Positions 54,359 to 62,234 of a stretch of DNA of 64,000 bases are shown here, one piece after another (position 1 is the stretch's first letter; each line of letters opens with the position of its first letter). The stretch is from positions 1 to 64,000 of the forward strand of contig NZ_FOZJ01000003.1 of the NCBI RefSeq assembly GCF_900114345.1. The letters are read 5' to 3'. The position numbers and the translations under genes were made by a program. This DNA is from Microbacterium sp. cf046. GTDB lineage: Bacteria > Actinomycetota > Actinomycetes > Actinomycetales > Microbacteriaceae. The notes beneath the pieces were generated by a model. That model searched no databases. It saw nothing but the letters and a program-made list of their open reading frames with translations, and was not told where the DNA came from.

Positions 54359-55228
54359 TCAGCCCTCGTGGTTGTAGTACGGCCAGGGGAGGAAGCGGCG
54401 TTCGCCACGGCGGTCCGGTCCCTCGAGGGCCACCTCGCCGGTCGCGGCCCACTCCACGCCCCGCGGGAACATGCGGATGAACTCAATGCGCCGGAACGTG
54501 TCGATGTCGTGCCCGATCGTGATCGTGAACGATCGGCCCTTGCCGTACTCGTTGATCCAGGCGATCGGCTGATCGGTGTTCATGCCGTTGAGTGCTGCGA
54601 TGCCGCCCTCGGGGATGACCACCGGATAGTGCGACATCGGCCACACGGGCGCGTTCTCGTACGCCTCGAGGTCATCGAACGTCGTCAGCAGCACCTGCGC
54701 ACCCTCGTACATGTCGACGCCGGTGAGGATGTCATCACCCGTGACGGTCCACGTCGCGGTGATGCCTTCGGTGATCGGATGCCGCGGCTCTACGGTCTTC
54801 AGAAGCGCCTCGCCCCAGGGCCGGGGGCGCAGGCCCGTCTCGTACGCGCTCAGCTTGGCCCCGCGCATGACGTTGTACTCCTCGGGGTACCCCCAGCGGT
54901 CCTCCTGCGCGGCAGACCCGTGGAACCAGACGATGCCCTTGCCGTCGTCGTGCACGAAGCGCAGGATCGCGGCATCCGTCTCCGCTCCGAACCCGACCGC
55001 CTTTTCGAAGAAGCCGTCCCGGCCCTCGAACACCACGATGAGCACGTCGTACTTGTCGATGATCTCCGCGCCGAGGCCGCGGGGGTCCTCCACGACCCGC
55101 ACCTTGAAGCGGCCGGTGTCTTCGAGGAGCGTGGTCAGCCACTGGTTGTGCAGACGGAAGCTGCGGTGCTCGTTGTCGTGCTCAATCGTCATGTGTCCCG
55201 AGAGGATAAGGACGTTCAGAACAGTCAT
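54359..55228 (-). CDS. ThuA-like (class I glutamine amidotransferase-like fold) protein
   Basis: A 289-residue ThuA-family protein: VLILSGHMTIEHDNEHRSFRLHNQWLTTLLEDTGRFKVRVVEDP, a flavodoxin/amidotransferase-like core with DDGKGIVWFHGSAAQ, and the terminal PVIWINEYGKGRSF-like segment (PIAWINEYGKGRSFTITIGHD). ThuA proteins accompany trehalose and keto-sugar utilisation genes and have been linked to 3-keto-glycoside processing, but the reaction is not settled. It overlaps the fused deglycosidase gene upstream as ATGA, so the two should work on the same compound. ATG 55228 is fixed by that overlap. Confidence 0.85.
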   Translation of the reverse strand: MTVLNVLILSGHMTIEHDNEHRSFRLHNQWLTTLLEDTGRFKVRVVEDPRGLGAEIIDKYDVLIVVFEGRDGFFEKAVGFGAETDAAILRFVHDDGKGIVWFHGSAAQEDRWGYPEEYNVMRGAKLSAYETGLRPRPWGEALLKTVEPRHPITEGITATWTVTGDDILTGVDMYEGAQVLLTTFDDLEAYENAPVWPMSHYPVVIPEGGIAALNGMNTDQPIAWINEYGKGRSFTITIGHDIDTFRRIEFIRMFPRGVEWAATGEVALEGPDRRGERRFLPWPYYNHEG

Positions 55229-56643
55229 GCGTTCGCTCCGTTCAGTGCGCGGCGAGCCAGCGCGAGGTGGTCTCTGGTCATGGTGGTGGGGTCGTCGTCG
55301 AGCCATTCGTGGCCGCCCCATTCGCTGCAGAACGTACCGGCGAAGTCCGTCCCCAGCAGCAGGGCCCCGAGGTCGCGGATCGGCTGGCTCACGCGGTCAT
55401 CGGCGTCGTCGAGATCCCAGAACTTGAGGTGGAACGCGCCGATCCACGGCAGCACATCTGCGATCACCGTCGCATCCGATCGCCCGAACCGCACGAGCAT
55501 GTCCATGTACAGCGTGTGCACGGATGCCGGCACTCCGCCGGACCGGAGGAGGCCGACAATTGCACCCACGGTCGCCGGGTCGCGCCACTGATGCCGCAGG
55601 GTGTCGATGAGTTCTCCCGGCACGCCCCCCGCCTCGAGCCGCACAAGATAGCTCTCGGGAACCGCGGGCATGAACATCGAGATGTCCACCAGCAGTCGCA
55701 CGTGCGGGTCGTCGATGCCCACGATCTGGTCGATCGCAGCTCCCGCCTGCGGCGAGCCGGGTGTCTGCGAGCCCTGGATCTCCTCGAACAGCGTGAGACC
55801 GGTCTCGTGCAGGATCGGCAGCACGCGCTCGAGCAGCGGCCGTCCGGCCTGTCCGATCGGCAGGCGCAGACCTCGCGCGCCGAGCTGGTGCGCGATCTCG
55901 ATCTGCGGCAGGAGGAAGTCGAACCGCTCGTCGTCCGACCGGCGCGTGCCCTGCGGCGACCAGTCGTCGATGCTCGCGCCGAGGATGCTGATGCGCCCGC
56001 CGGCCGCGGCCAAGCGGTCGCCGAACGCCGCGGCATCCGCCTCGCTCCGTCCGGGGAACGACCGCCACAGCTGTCCCGGCTCCGCTTCGATCTCGCGAGT
56101 GAGGCCGGCCTGCACGATCCCGACCGCGATGTCGACGGCATCCCGCTCGCCGTCGATCATCTCGGGAGTCCAGTTGAAGGCCGACGCGCTGAGCACCCAG
56201 CCTGCCGGGAGCGAGCCATCGCTCACGAACGGCGCGGCATTGCTCAGCGTCGCCGCCGGAACGTGCGGCGCGTCGAGCACGAGCGGCCGCTCGGCGCGGA
56301 AGGGCAGTGTGAGCGGGCCGTCCGGGCCCACCTGGAGGTACGGGATGCGGAGCCCGAACTCGACCACGACGTCGTGGGTTCCGGGACTGAGCTCGCGCGG
56401 CAGGGCGAGTGCGACCCGATCCTGCTGGAACCACCACCCGTCGCCCTCGGTCAGCTCCGTCGGTGGCACCCGCCGGTCGCCGAGCACCACCGTGATGTCC
56501 TCGATCGGGGCTCCGTCGACCGTCACGATCGGCTCCTGGAGAGAGGTCAGGGGCAGCGAGCGGATCCACGGCAAGGAGACGCGCACGGCAGCTCCACCGG
56601 TGATCGAGATCAGCGAATCGTCGCGCAGCAACGGCAGCGTCAT
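55225..56643 (-). CDS. Single-chain C-glycoside deglycosidase-like protein (beta-alpha fusion), divergent
   Basis: A 472-residue fusion, the most divergent of three. Residues 1-125 are a beta-type domain (VRVSLPWIRSLPLTSLQEPIVTVDGAPI, VVVEFGLRIPYLQVGPDGP). Residues 148-472 are a TIM barrel with probable ligands Glu288 (LFEEIQGSQ), Asp320 (LLVDISMF), His405 (GAFHLKFWDL) and Glu441 (CSEWGGHEW). The full metal set is present. It is co-transcribed with a ThuA-like gene and lies downstream of a ROK regulator, apart from the other deglycosidase genes, so it probably handles another glycoside class. ATG 56643 follows GAGGA at good spacing; GTG 56649 is less likely. Confidence 0.78.
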   Translation of the reverse strand: MTLPLLRDDSLISITGGAAVRVSLPWIRSLPLTSLQEPIVTVDGAPIEDITVVLGDRRVPPTELTEGDGWWFQQDRVALALPRELSPGTHDVVVEFGLRIPYLQVGPDGPLTLPFRAERPLVLDAPHVPAATLSNAAPFVSDGSLPAGWVLSASAFNWTPEMIDGERDAVDIAVGIVQAGLTREIEAEPGQLWRSFPGRSEADAAAFGDRLAAAGGRISILGASIDDWSPQGTRRSDDERFDFLLPQIEIAHQLGARGLRLPIGQAGRPLLERVLPILHETGLTLFEEIQGSQTPGSPQAGAAIDQIVGIDDPHVRLLVDISMFMPAVPESYLVRLEAGGVPGELIDTLRHQWRDPATVGAIVGLLRSGGVPASVHTLYMDMLVRFGRSDATVIADVLPWIGAFHLKFWDLDDADDRVSQPIRDLGALLLGTDFAGTFCSEWGGHEWLDDDPTTMTRDHLALARRALNGANA

Positions 56644-56727
56644 GGGCACATCCTCGTGTGGTCGACCGCAGGGCAGTGCGGCTTACGACGAGAATCTACA
56701 CGCTTTAGTAGAAAAGCGAAATAAGTG

Positions 56728-57993
56728 TCAGATGGTCCCGTGCACCGCATGGATCGTCGGCTGCCCGTCCGCGAACCACCGAGGGAAGGTGACGTCGAAC
56801 AGCTGCTCGCGCACCATCTCGGCGCCGCCGCGCAGGGGCTCGCGGAGGTCGTTCTGCGATTGCACGATGTTCAGGTCTCTGGTCGCGAGCGGCAGCGACA
56901 GCTCGTAGACCCGCTGACGCACCTCGGCCAGGAAGACCTCGCCCGCCCCGACGACAGCCCCGCCGATCACGATCGTGCCGGGATTGAACATGTTGACCAG
57001 CGCCGCAATCGACTCGCCGACCACGCGCGCGCATCGCTGGATGAGCGAGATCGCGAGCGCGTCGCCGTTCTCGGCGGCCCGGGCGATCGCTTCCGGAGTG
57101 AGTGGCTCCCCATCGCGCGTGTGCTGGGCCAACGCGCCGGTCGCACCTTCGGCGACGGCGAGCTCTGCGTCGCGCACGAGCGCCCAGCCCCCCGCGACCG
57201 CTTCGAGACATCCGATCTTGCCGCACCGGCATGTGGCTTCCGACCCGGCGACCCGGACGTGCCCGATGTCGCCGGCGGCACCGTTCGCTCCGCGGTGGAT
57301 GCGGCCCTGCGATAGCAGTCCGGCGCCGATGCCGGAGCCGACCTTGCAGTAGATCAAGTCGAGGTGCTCGTCGCGGCGGCGCGAGCGTTCGTTGAGTGCG
57401 AGGAGATTCACATCGTTGTCGACCCAGACGGGCGCGTCATAGCGCTCTTCGAACCGGCGACGGATGTCGAACCCGTTCCATCCCGGCATGATGGGCGGCG
57501 CGACCGGCCGGCCGGATGCGAAGTCGACCGGACCAGGGATGCCGACGGAGATGCCCCATACCGGCACATCAGGCGTCCGCGAGAGCACTTCGTCGATCAT
57601 CGCGAGCGCCGTGTCGAGTGTCTCGGCCGGCCCGCGAGCGATGTCCCACGTGCGGTGGGTCTGTTCGAGGATGTCGCCCTCGAGCATCGCGACTCCGACG
57701 TGGATGTGCAGAGCGCCCAGAGCGCAGACGATGATGCGGCCGCGTCCGCTGCGGAAGCGCAGGGTTCGGGGAGCTCGCCCGCCGGAGGACGGGCCGAACT
57801 CGCCGTCCTCGAGGTAGCCCATCTCGATCGCCTGGTCGACGCGCTGCGTGACGACTCCGCGTCCGAGGCCCGTGACCCGTCCGATCTCGGGGCGGGTGGA
57901 CGCCTCGCCCGCGCGCACCATGTTGACGATCCGCAGAAGGCTCGTCACTTCGTCGGTCTGAGCGCCGAAGCGCAGCGTGGACTCCTTGGCCAT
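56728..57993 (-). CDS. ROK-family transcriptional regulator
   Basis: A 421-residue ROK repressor with an N-terminal winged helix (VTSLLRIVNMVRAGEASTRPEIGRVTGLGRGVVTQRVDQAIEMGYL) and a sugar-kinase-like ROK domain. The zinc motif CRCGKIGCLEA, the sugar-binding VWVDNDVNLLALNERSRR and the GIPGPVDF segment are present. ROK repressors respond to free sugars or sugar phosphates. It lies just upstream of, and on the same strand as, the fused deglycosidase and ThuA genes, and is divergent from the Gfo/Idh gene at 58105. It therefore probably represses both groups. Confidence 0.9.
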   Translation of the reverse strand: MAKESTLRFGAQTDEVTSLLRIVNMVRAGEASTRPEIGRVTGLGRGVVTQRVDQAIEMGYLEDGEFGPSSGGRAPRTLRFRSGRGRIIVCALGALHIHVGVAMLEGDILEQTHRTWDIARGPAETLDTALAMIDEVLSRTPDVPVWGISVGIPGPVDFASGRPVAPPIMPGWNGFDIRRRFEERYDAPVWVDNDVNLLALNERSRRRDEHLDLIYCKVGSGIGAGLLSQGRIHRGANGAAGDIGHVRVAGSEATCRCGKIGCLEAVAGGWALVRDAELAVAEGATGALAQHTRDGEPLTPEAIARAAENGDALAISLIQRCARVVGESIAALVNMFNPGTIVIGGAVVGAGEVFLAEVRQRVYELSLPLATRDLNIVQSQNDLREPLRGGAEMVREQLFDVTFPRWFADGQPTIHAVHGTI

Positions 57994-58104
57994 GGTCGAT
58001 TTTCACACAAGATGGGTCTGCTTCGGAGCATCTGATGACATCTATGGTCAACTTTCTCAAAACTTAGGTACGCTTCATGCAAAACCGTGAACGAAGGAGC
58101 AACG
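57994..58104. promoter_or_regulatory. Divergent promoter region between ROK and Gfo/Idh genes
   Basis: This 111-base AT-richer gap contains TTTCTCAAAACTTAGG near 58050, a plausible ROK site. TTTCTAC-type sequence also occurs (minus strand) at the fused-gene promoter near 56700 and in the promoter near 44680, but the similarity is weak. GAAGGAG at 58093-58099 serves the ATG at 58105. Confidence 0.4.
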
Positions 58105-59142
58105 ATGCCCCACGGTGTCGGAATCGTCGGCGCAGGCCCCGGCGTGTCTGCGCTGCACCTGCCGACCCTGGCGCGGCTGAGCGGCGAATTCGACGTCATG
58201 CACATCTCCGACGGGGGGAGTGGCCGCGCGCAGGAACTCGCCGAACGGATGGGCGCGCGCTGGTCATCCGGCATCGCCGAGCTGCTGGCCGATCCCCGGG
58301 TGGAGGTCGTCGTGCTCGCCAGCCCGCCCGCCGAGCACGCGCGCCAGATCCTTGCGGCCGTCGCCGCCGGCAAGCGCGCGATCCTGTGCGAAAAGCCGCT
58401 GGCGACCACTCTCGAGGATGCCGATGAGGTGATCACCGCATGCCGTGTGGCGGGCACCGCGCTGCTGATCGGCACCAACCATCTGTACGATCCCGCCTGG
58501 GGCCGCGCGAAGCATCACCTGCTGGCCGGTGGGCACCGGGTGCGCGCGATCTGCGTCACTCTGGCGCTCCCGCCCAACGCTCGATACCACGACGTCGTCA
58601 CCGAACTGTCGGCGCCCGCTGCGGCTCCGGGGCGCGGCGGCGCGCCCTTGCATCTGCCGCAGGTCGCGGCATCCGTGGTCCGCCAACTGATCACAGGACT
58701 CGCAGTCCACGAACTGCCGATGCTGCGCGATCTCGCGCCGACGATCGAGCGGGTGGTGTTCGCGCGGGCGATCGCCCCGATCGGCTACGTGCTCGGCTAC
58801 CGGGCATCGGGGATCCCGGTGCGGATGGCCACCGTGATGCTGCCCGACGGAGCCGACGCGCTGTGGAACCTCGAGATCATCACCGACACCGATGTGCTCA
58901 CGGTGTCGTTCCCGCCCGCCTTCGTCCACGTCGGCAGCGCCGAGGTGCGCGTCGTCACCGAGACCGGTAAGCGCACCACCTATCCGATCGACGACACCGA
59001 CGGCTACCTTGCCGAGTGGCGAGCGCTCGCCGACGTGCTGAACGGCTCGAGTGTGGTCGAGTACGACGAGCTGCTCGACGATGCGCGCTACGCGATCACT
59101 CTGGCGGATGCCGCATCCGAGCTGATCGGGAGCGCCCGATGA
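58105..59142 (+). CDS. Gfo/Idh/MocA-family oxidoreductase, copy 3
   Basis: A 345-residue protein with HGVGIVGAGPGVSALHLPTLARL and the ILCEKPLATTLEDADEVI motif. The C-terminal domain differs from copies 1 and 2 and lacks the GxxGDIGxH block, having LITGLAVHELPMLRDLAPTIERV instead. It is probably NAD(P)-dependent and acts on a sugar or keto-sugar. It overlaps the unknown gene at 59139 as ATGA and is divergent from the ROK gene. ATG 58105 is supported by GAAGGAG; the GTG at 58087 has none. Confidence 0.83.
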   Translation: MPHGVGIVGAGPGVSALHLPTLARLSGEFDVMHISDGGSGRAQELAERMGARWSSGIAELLADPRVEVVVLASPPAEHARQILAAVAAGKRAILCEKPLATTLEDADEVITACRVAGTALLIGTNHLYDPAWGRAKHHLLAGGHRVRAICVTLALPPNARYHDVVTELSAPAAAPGRGGAPLHLPQVAASVVRQLITGLAVHELPMLRDLAPTIERVVFARAIAPIGYVLGYRASGIPVRMATVMLPDGADALWNLEIITDTDVLTVSFPPAFVHVGSAEVRVVTETGKRTTYPIDDTDGYLAEWRALADVLNGSSVVEYDELLDDARYAITLADAASELIGSAR

Positions 59143-59900
59143 TCGACGTCGATGCTCCCGCCGGCCGCTATCGCGAGGCCCTCGCCGAACTTCCCCTGAG
59201 CGCTCGCCATGCTGCGCGGCCGGAAGGAGCGATCGTCGTCGTGCCGGGCCGGGGGGCGTGGGTCGACGATGCCCTCGCGGCCGTGTCGGCTGGCGCGATC
59301 GCTCTCGTGATCGCCGGCCCCGCTGCCGCCCCCGCAGCCCACCTGCGCCGCCTCGCGGGGACCCGCATCCCGATCGTCCTCGAACGTGTGCTGCTGCGGG
59401 CCGATGTGAGCGCGGATGCCGTCGGCGCGCGAGCGGCGACGCTCGGCGGCATGCCGCCTCGGGTGCTCGTGGCCGACGTCGCAGCATCGCGCGCGGGGCT
59501 CAGCGCCGCAACGCGGGACGCGGTCGGATGGCTGCGCGTCCTCGCCGGGGAGTCACTCACGCTCGTCGCCGCCGACGGAGGTCTGGCTCTGCTCGAGACG
59601 AGCACCGGTACCGCGGCGACATTGACCGCCGTCGTCACGGCGCGATCTCATGCCGGACGCATCCGGGTGCAGGCGCTCGGCGAGGTCATCACCGACGTCG
59701 CGGTCGAGGGGCGCGCAGCCCGACTGGCCACCGCGAGTCCGGCTGGACGCCTCATCTCGCCCCCGCGATTTGAGTCCTCGGAGCGACTCGCGGTGCGCCG
59801 CGCCGTCGAGGCTCTCGCCGCGCAGACCACGCCCACCGATCTGTCCGACCTCGTCGCCGACACCGAGCTGGTCGAGCAGATCTTGCGGCCCGCTCGCTAA
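59139..59900 (+). CDS. Hypothetical protein coupled to a Gfo/Idh gene
   Basis: A 253-residue protein I do not recognise. It is Ala/Val-rich but soluble-looking: GAIVVVPGRGAWVDDALAAVSAGAIALVIAGPAA (residues 30-63) suggests a Rossmann-like or phosphorylase-like open sheet, and the second half is beta-rich (RSHAGRIRVQALGEVITDVAVEGRAARLATASP). That layout resembles a degenerate Gfo/Idh protein, a Rossmann-like half followed by a beta-sheet half, so it may be a non-catalytic partner of the preceding enzyme. The ATGA overlap means the two are made together. Good codon use and a clean frame show it is a real gene. Confidence 0.7.
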   Translation: MIDVDAPAGRYREALAELPLSARHAARPEGAIVVVPGRGAWVDDALAAVSAGAIALVIAGPAAAPAAHLRRLAGTRIPIVLERVLLRADVSADAVGARAATLGGMPPRVLVADVAASRAGLSAATRDAVGWLRVLAGESLTLVAADGGLALLETSTGTAATLTAVVTARSHAGRIRVQALGEVITDVAVEGRAARLATASPAGRLISPPRFESSERLAVRRAVEALAAQTTPTDLSDLVADTELVEQILRPAR

Positions 59901-59912
59901 AGAATCGGCTGC

Positions 59913-59992
59913 CGAACCCATATCTTCCGCGCGAACCCATGCGCCCGCGTACGGCGGAGCGCGAGGGTTCGCGGCGAATGCATGGGCTCGCG
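59913..59992. repeat. Inverted pair of the GGGTTCGCG intergenic repeat
   Basis: CGAACCCATATCTTCCGCG with CGAACCCATGCG (from 59913) and GAGGGTTCGCGGCGAATGC with ATGGGCTCGCG (to 59992) are inverse copies of the unit found at 23608-23787. Together they could fold into an imperfect hairpin just after a gene end. Confidence 0.65.
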
Positions 59993-60014
59993 ACACCTGG
60001 GGAGCGATACCCGC

Positions 60015-60046
60015 CCGACATAGACGCGGCTGATTCTCGACATAGG
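60015..60046. promoter_or_regulatory. Direct repeat operator candidate upstream of the second extradiol dioxygenase
   Basis: CCGACATAGA (60015-60024) and CTCGACATAGG (60036-60046) are 21 bases apart, two helical turns. The second is identical over 11 bases to 7821-7831 in the galB/O-demethylase promoter. The site is about 80-110 bases before ATG 60128. Confidence 0.55.
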
Positions 60047-60127
60047 CGATATGGGATTCCCGGATATGCCTGAGTCGGGCGAAAGTGGTTTTGGGATCAC
60101 CCGCTTGTCTTGTCGAAAGGATCGAAG

Positions 60128-61147
60128 ATGATCAAGCTCCTCTCTCACCTCTCCTACGTCGCGATCACCGCGCCGGATGTCGAGGCGTCCGTGAAGTTCT
60201 ACGAAGACCAGGTCGGACTCACCGTCGTGGATCGCGTGGACGGCGCCGTGTACCTGCGCTGCTGGGGCGACTACTACGCCTACTCGCTCGTCATCCTGCC
60301 CGGCCACGAGCCCAGCCTCGCCACCATGGCCTGGCGCACCTCGAGCCCCGAGGCGCTCGAGGAGGCCGCCAAGCGCATCGAGGCTGCCGGCGTGCAGGGC
60401 GAGTGGATCGACGACGCTCACAAGATCGGTCGCGCGTACCGCTTCACCGGCCCGTTCGGTCACTCGATGACCCTGCACTGGGATGTCACCCGCCACGACG
60501 CACCCGGGCATGTCGCATCCATCTACCCCGACCGCCCCGAGAAGCGCAGCAAGATCGCCGGCGCTCCGCGCCAGCTCGACCACGTCACCGTCGCCGCGAG
60601 CAACGTCGACGAGTTCGTGCAGTGGTACGTCGACGTGCTCGGCTTCCGGTTCATGGCGCGCACCGTCTTGGACGAGGCGCCCATCTCGGTCTTCTCCGTG
60701 CTGACCACCAACGAGAAGTCGCACGACCTCGGTGTCGTGCTCGACGGCTCGAGCCGCGCCGGTCGCATCAACCACTACGCGTTCTGGGTCGACACCCGCG
60801 AGGAGCTGCTGATCGCGGCCGACACGCTCATGGAGAACGGCACCCCGATGGAGTACGGGCCGAACATCCACGGCATCGGCGAGCAGACGTTCCTCTACTA
60901 CCGCGAGCCCTCCGGCCTGCGAATCGAGCTGAACACCGGCGGGTACCGCAACTACGTGCCGGACTGGGTGGCGAACACCTGGAAGCCGTCGCAGGGCTCG
61001 AACAACTTCTACCGCAACGGCGCGATGCCGATGTCGATGACGGAGTCCTTCCCCGCTGCCGACGGCCCCAGCGCGACCGAAGAGGGCGTGCCCGACGAGA
61101 TCAAGGACGCTCTCCTCAACCCCTACGCCAAGCACGGCCAGGGCTGA
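60128..61147 (+). CDS. Type I extradiol (catechol 2,3-type) dioxygenase, second copy
   Basis: A 339-residue VOC-fold dioxygenase. The predicted Fe(II) ligands are His152 (RQLDHVTVAAS), His216 (GRINHYAFWV) and Glu267 (GLRIELNTGG), the spacing of XylE. It is related to but clearly distinct from the enzyme at 4152. The tail after residue 280 (VPDWVANTWKPSQGSNNFYRNGAMPMSMTESFP) is longer than usual and also occurs in dioxygenases of substituted catechols. A fumarylacetoacetate-hydrolase-family gene, a cyclase-family gene and a flavin monooxygenase follow, so a meta-cleavage route is likely. ATG 60128 follows GAAAGG; an ATG further upstream in frame is less well placed. Confidence 0.88.
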   Translation: MIKLLSHLSYVAITAPDVEASVKFYEDQVGLTVVDRVDGAVYLRCWGDYYAYSLVILPGHEPSLATMAWRTSSPEALEEAAKRIEAAGVQGEWIDDAHKIGRAYRFTGPFGHSMTLHWDVTRHDAPGHVASIYPDRPEKRSKIAGAPRQLDHVTVAASNVDEFVQWYVDVLGFRFMARTVLDEAPISVFSVLTTNEKSHDLGVVLDGSSRAGRINHYAFWVDTREELLIAADTLMENGTPMEYGPNIHGIGEQTFLYYREPSGLRIELNTGGYRNYVPDWVANTWKPSQGSNNFYRNGAMPMSMTESFPAADGPSATEEGVPDEIKDALLNPYAKHGQG

Positions 61148-61198
61148 CAAGCTGCGCGCCAGCAGGCCAGGGGTCTGGGGCGAAGGCCCAGAATGAAC

Positions 61199-61234
61199 TC
61201 TGGGCGGCCCGCCGTGAATGCCGGGCCGCCCAGA
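61199..61234 (+). terminator. Hairpin after the second dioxygenase gene
   Basis: A 13-base-pair perfect stem (TCTGGGCGGCCCG, 61199-61211, with CGGGCCGCCCAGA, 61222-61234) and a 10-base loop lie in the 130-base gap before the hydrolase gene. With no T-run it may only partly terminate, giving more dioxygenase than downstream enzymes. Confidence 0.65.
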
Positions 61235-61277
61235 ACACCACTCGCACGACGATGAGCGACGAACGGAACAACGCACA

Positions 61278-62234
61278 ATGACGACCGACCGACTCGATGC
61301 GCCGTTCGCGCTCGCCCGCTTCCGCGAGGGGGATGCCGTCACCCTCGGGCTCGTCGCCGGCGACCGCATCCGGCGCCTCACCACGGACGAGCTCGGCGCC
61401 GCGAGCCTGAACGCGTTCCTGGCCGCACCCGATTGGGATCGCCTCGGCGCTCTGGTCGATGCGGAGGACGGATGGATGCCGCTGGCCGAGGTCACCCTGA
61501 CGGCTCCGGTCGAGCCGCGCCAGGTGCTGCAGGCCGGCGCGAACTACCGCCAGCACGTGATCGAGCTCGTCGCGGCGGGACTCACGAACAACAGCGACCG
61601 CACGCCCGAAGAGGCGCGCGAGTTCGCTGCCAAGATGATGGATGACCGCGCCGCGAACGGCGAGCCGTACTTCTTCATCGGCCTGCCGGCGTGCGTCGTC
61701 GGCGATGACGTTCCGCTCGCGCTGCCCGCCTACAGCGAGGTGCACGACTGGGAGCTCGAACTCGCGATCGTGATCGGCCGCGAGGCGTTCCAGGTCTCGC
61801 GCGAGGATGCCCTCACCCACGTGGCCGGCTACACGATCGTCAACGACATCACGACGCGCGATCTGGTGTTCCGCAAGGACATGAAGGAGATCGGCACCGA
61901 CTGGTACCGCTCCAAGAACGCACCCGGGTTCCTGCCCACCGGCCCGTTCCTGGTCCCCGCGCCCTTCGTCGACGGCGGCGATCTGAACGTGCGCCTCGAG
62001 CTCAACGGCCAGGTCATGCAGGACGGATCGACCGACGATCTGCTCTTCGACATCCCGTCGCTCGTCTCCGGCGCCTCGCAGACCATGCCGCTGCTGCCGG
62101 GCGACATCCTGCTCACGGGCAGCCCGGCCGGCAACGGTCAGCACTGGAAGCGGTTCCTCCGCGACGGCGACGTGATGACCGGCTCGATCTCGGGGCTCGG
62201 CACCCAGGTGGTGCGGTGCGTGGCGGCATCATGA
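61278..62234 (+). CDS. Fumarylacetoacetate hydrolase (FAH)-family protein
   Basis: A 318-residue FAH-fold protein. The core begins at APVEPRQVLQAGANYRQHVIE and contains VHDWELELAIVIGREA (metal Glu pair), HVAGYTIVNDITTRDL, and LLPGDILLTGSPAGNG. Family members hydrolyse C-C bonds or decarboxylate or hydrate dienoate products of meta-cleavage (4-oxalocrotonate decarboxylase, 2-hydroxypentadienoate hydratase, acylpyruvate hydrolase). Following an extradiol dioxygenase it probably processes the ring-cleavage product. ATG 61278 is chosen because the frame upstream is low-complexity. The stop overlaps the next gene as ATGA. Confidence 0.88.
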   Translation: MTTDRLDAPFALARFREGDAVTLGLVAGDRIRRLTTDELGAASLNAFLAAPDWDRLGALVDAEDGWMPLAEVTLTAPVEPRQVLQAGANYRQHVIELVAAGLTNNSDRTPEEAREFAAKMMDDRAANGEPYFFIGLPACVVGDDVPLALPAYSEVHDWELELAIVIGREAFQVSREDALTHVAGYTIVNDITTRDLVFRKDMKEIGTDWYRSKNAPGFLPTGPFLVPAPFVDGGDLNVRLELNGQVMQDGSTDDLLFDIPSLVSGASQTMPLLPGDILLTGSPAGNGQHWKRFLRDGDVMTGSISGLGTQVVRCVAAS

